Below are positions 7,061 through 8,576 of a DNA stretch of 8,576 nucleotides, in pieces. The stretch is taken from positions 1-8,576 of the forward strand of contig CAJOQS010000054.1 of NCBI GenBank assembly GCA_905236925.1, given 5' to 3'. The notes below the pieces were generated by a model, which saw only the letters and a list, made by a program, of their open reading frames with translations, was not told where the DNA came from and made no database searches. Source of the DNA: an uncultured Lachnospiraceae bacterium. GTDB taxonomy: Bacteria; Bacillota; Clostridia; Lachnospirales; Lachnospiraceae. Made by a program: the position numbers and the translations under genes. Position 1 is the first letter of the stretch, and each line of letters begins with the position of its first letter.

Positions 7061-8576
7061 ATACAGAGAGGTTGAGCCAGGGCGAATTCATATTTGAGGA
7101 TTATGACCGCAAAGCACCGTTTTCAAGCTTTCTTCCCGGTCTGACCGGCGAAGACGGGATCCCGATGTGGGCCTTTTACACAAACCGCGGACAGGCGATC
7201 GGAAGTCTGGGGATAAACAGCAAGGCCGAAGCGATCATTGAGTTCAATCCGGCCTGCACCGAATACGAGAACACGGCGCTGAAGGGTTACAGGACCTTTA
7301 TCAGGATAAACGGCAGGACATACGAGCCCTTCAGGGGACGCAGAGGCGCAAAAAGGGAGATGGCGGTCAGGAAGAACAGCCTCAGGATATGCGAGATCTC
7401 CGAAGAAACCGGGCTGAAGCTGAGCGTGGATTATTTCGTGCTCCCTCATGAGCCCATAGGTGCTCTTGTAAGACGCGTAAAGCTCTCTAACATATCGGGG
7501 AAGAGCATTTACGCGGAGATCCTTGACGGTGCCGCGAAAATAATACCCAGAGGCATCAGCAACGGACAGTTCCAGGAAATGAGCAACCTGTTTAAGAGCT
7601 GGACCGAGGTTCGCAATGCAAAGAACCGCGCGCCGATATTCGCGATAAGGGCCACCACCGAGGATTCTGCTCAGGTGGACGAGATAAAGGGTGGATACTT
7701 CTACACATGCGTGTACAACGGAGCTGCAGCTCCCTTTATCTGTGACGCTGAGGAGATATTCGGCTGCGATACCTCGCTTGACGAACCCGTCTGCTTCGAT
7801 GAGAAGGGCCTTGCGGGGCTTGCAGCTGACCGTGAGGTCGTGAACAAGGTTCCCTGCGCATTTACTCCTATCAGCGCGGAGCTTGAAGCGGGAGCGGAGA
7901 TAACATGGACTTCCTTCCTCGGATATACACCCTCCGAGGAAATGCTGAACAAGGAGCTGGAAAGCTTCCGGAGCGAAAGATTCCCGGGACGCAAGCTCGA
8001 AGAAGCGGATGAACTGGCGGAGGAGCTTACCGCCGATGTGCGCACACAGACGGCCTTCCCCGCATTTGACAAGTATATAGAGCAGTGCTATCTGGATAAT
8101 TTCCTTCGCGGAGGCTATCCGGTGACGGTTTCCGATGCGGTCCTGTATCTTTACAGCCGCAAGCACGGTGATCCGGAAAGGGATTACAACTTCTTCACTA
8201 TCGACGGTGAATACTACTCGCAGGGCAACGGCAACTTCCGCGATGTATGCCAGAACCGCAGGAACGACGTATTCTTCTGCCCGGGCCTCAAGGATCACAA
8301 TATCAGGTATTTCGCGAGCCTCATACAGCTCGACGGATACAATCCGCTTGAGATCAGACCTGCAACCTTCAGCGTGAAGGAAGGCAAAAAAGAGGAGGCC
8401 ATGGCTGTTCTCAGAGATGCCTGTGAGGGCTTTGTCAGCGAAAGCGCGATAGAGGGCAGGTTCAAGCCCGGCAAGGTTTTCAGGGAGATAGAACGCTGCA
8501 GGGCGAAGCTTCTGGAGAATCCCGGAACCCTGATGAACAGGCTTCTGCCTCTTTGCGACGAGCATATGGAAGCAGG
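7057..8576 (+). CDS. GH161-like beta-1,3-oligoglucan phosphorylase, 3' end beyond window
   Basis: Translation from GTG 7057 stays open to the window end: 506 codons with no stop. The N-terminal part (codons 19-94: RKAPFSSFLPGL, GIPMWAFYTNRGQ, GSLGINSK, GYRTFIRING) is the beta-sandwich seen in cellobiose-phosphorylase-like proteins. A helical linker lies near codons 300-350, and the catalytic barrel starts with FFTIDGEYYSQGNGNFRDV followed by QNRRNDVFF (codons 379-407). This pattern matches what I remember of GH161 phosphorylases, which are about 1,100 residues long, so roughly half is present. There is no signal peptide and there are many cysteines, so it is cytosolic. The family reaction is beta-1,3-oligoglucan plus phosphate giving alpha-glucose-1-phosphate and a chain one unit shorter. 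The GH16 gene immediately before it and the importer fit that role. Alternatives within the clan are GH94 and GH149; the clan is surer than the family. The catalytic acid cannot be assigned with confidence. Confidence 0.8.
   Translation, partial: MNTERLSQGEFIFEDYDRKAPFSSFLPGLTGEDGIPMWAFYTNRGQAIGSLGINSKAEAIIEFNPACTEYENTALKGYRTFIRINGRTYEPFRGRRGAKREMAVRKNSLRICEISEETGLKLSVDYFVLPHEPIGALVRRVKLSNISGKSIYAEILDGAAKIIPRGISNGQFQEMSNLFKSWTEVRNAKNRAPIFAIRATTEDSAQVDEIKGGYFYTCVYNGAAAPFICDAEEIFGCDTSLDEPVCFDEKGLAGLAADREVVNKVPCAFTPISAELEAGAEITWTSFLGYTPSEEMLNKELESFRSERFPGRKLEEADELAEELTADVRTQTAFPAFDKYIEQCYLDNFLRGGYPVTVSDAVLYLYSRKHGDPERDYNFFTIDGEYYSQGNGNFRDVCQNRRNDVFFCPGLKDHNIRYFASLIQLDGYNPLEIRPATFSVKEGKKEEAMAVLRDACEGFVSESAIEGRFKPGKVFREIERCRAKLLENPGTLMNRLLPLCDEHMEA

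Noticed and set aside
7123..8565. A 480-codon open frame on the - strand
   Set aside because: It lies wholly antisense to the phosphorylase, has no recognisable domain, and its length follows from the codon bias of the + strand gene.

Overview
The window is one uninterrupted run of six genes, all on the + strand, and both end genes are cut by the window edges. It looks like a chromosomal segment of a Gram-positive anaerobe of the Clostridia type (Lachnospiraceae/Oscillospiraceae-like). The reasons are strong AGGAGG-type ribosome binding sites, a lipoprotein-anchored secreted enzyme, MalF/MalG-class sugar permeases, and a membrane protein and DUF5696-like protein pairing that I remember from Firmicutes sugar-transport loci. 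This taxonomic call is an inference. Base composition looks moderate (near 50% G+C by eye, not computed) and even across the window, with no sign of mobile DNA.

Layout: (1) 1-1752, 3' part of a large membrane protein with an NHL-like beta-propeller, two TPRs and a YIP1-like membrane domain. (2) 1742-4147, a secreted protein of about 800 residues resembling DUF5696 proteins; its C-terminal half reads like a glycoside-hydrolase barrel. (3) 4164-5051 and (4) 5086-5979, the two inner-membrane subunits of a carbohydrate ABC importer. (5) 6008-7060, a lipoprotein GH16 endo-beta-1,3-glucanase (laminarinase type). (6) 7057-8576, the 5' part of a large cytosolic phosphorylase of the cellobiose-phosphorylase-like clan, most like the GH161 beta-1,3-oligoglucan phosphorylases. 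This last gene has no stop inside the window.

Genes overlap by 11 and 4 bases at two junctions, and the other gaps are 16, 34 and 28 bases. No terminator or promoter is evident between them, so they are probably one transcript. No stretch over 300 bases lacks a gene.

Working model (inference): the GH16 lipoprotein cuts beta-1,3-glucan (laminarin, callose, fungal or cereal glucan) at the cell surface. The ABC importer takes up the oligosaccharides. The phosphorylase then splits them with phosphate to glucose-1-phosphate in the cytosol, saving ATP. The solute-binding protein and the ATPase are not in the window: the first may lie upstream, and the second is often a shared MsmX-type ATPase encoded elsewhere. 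The least understood parts, and the best candidates for new biology, are the propeller/TPR/YIP1 protein and the DUF5696-like protein, which are translationally coupled to each other and lead into the importer genes.
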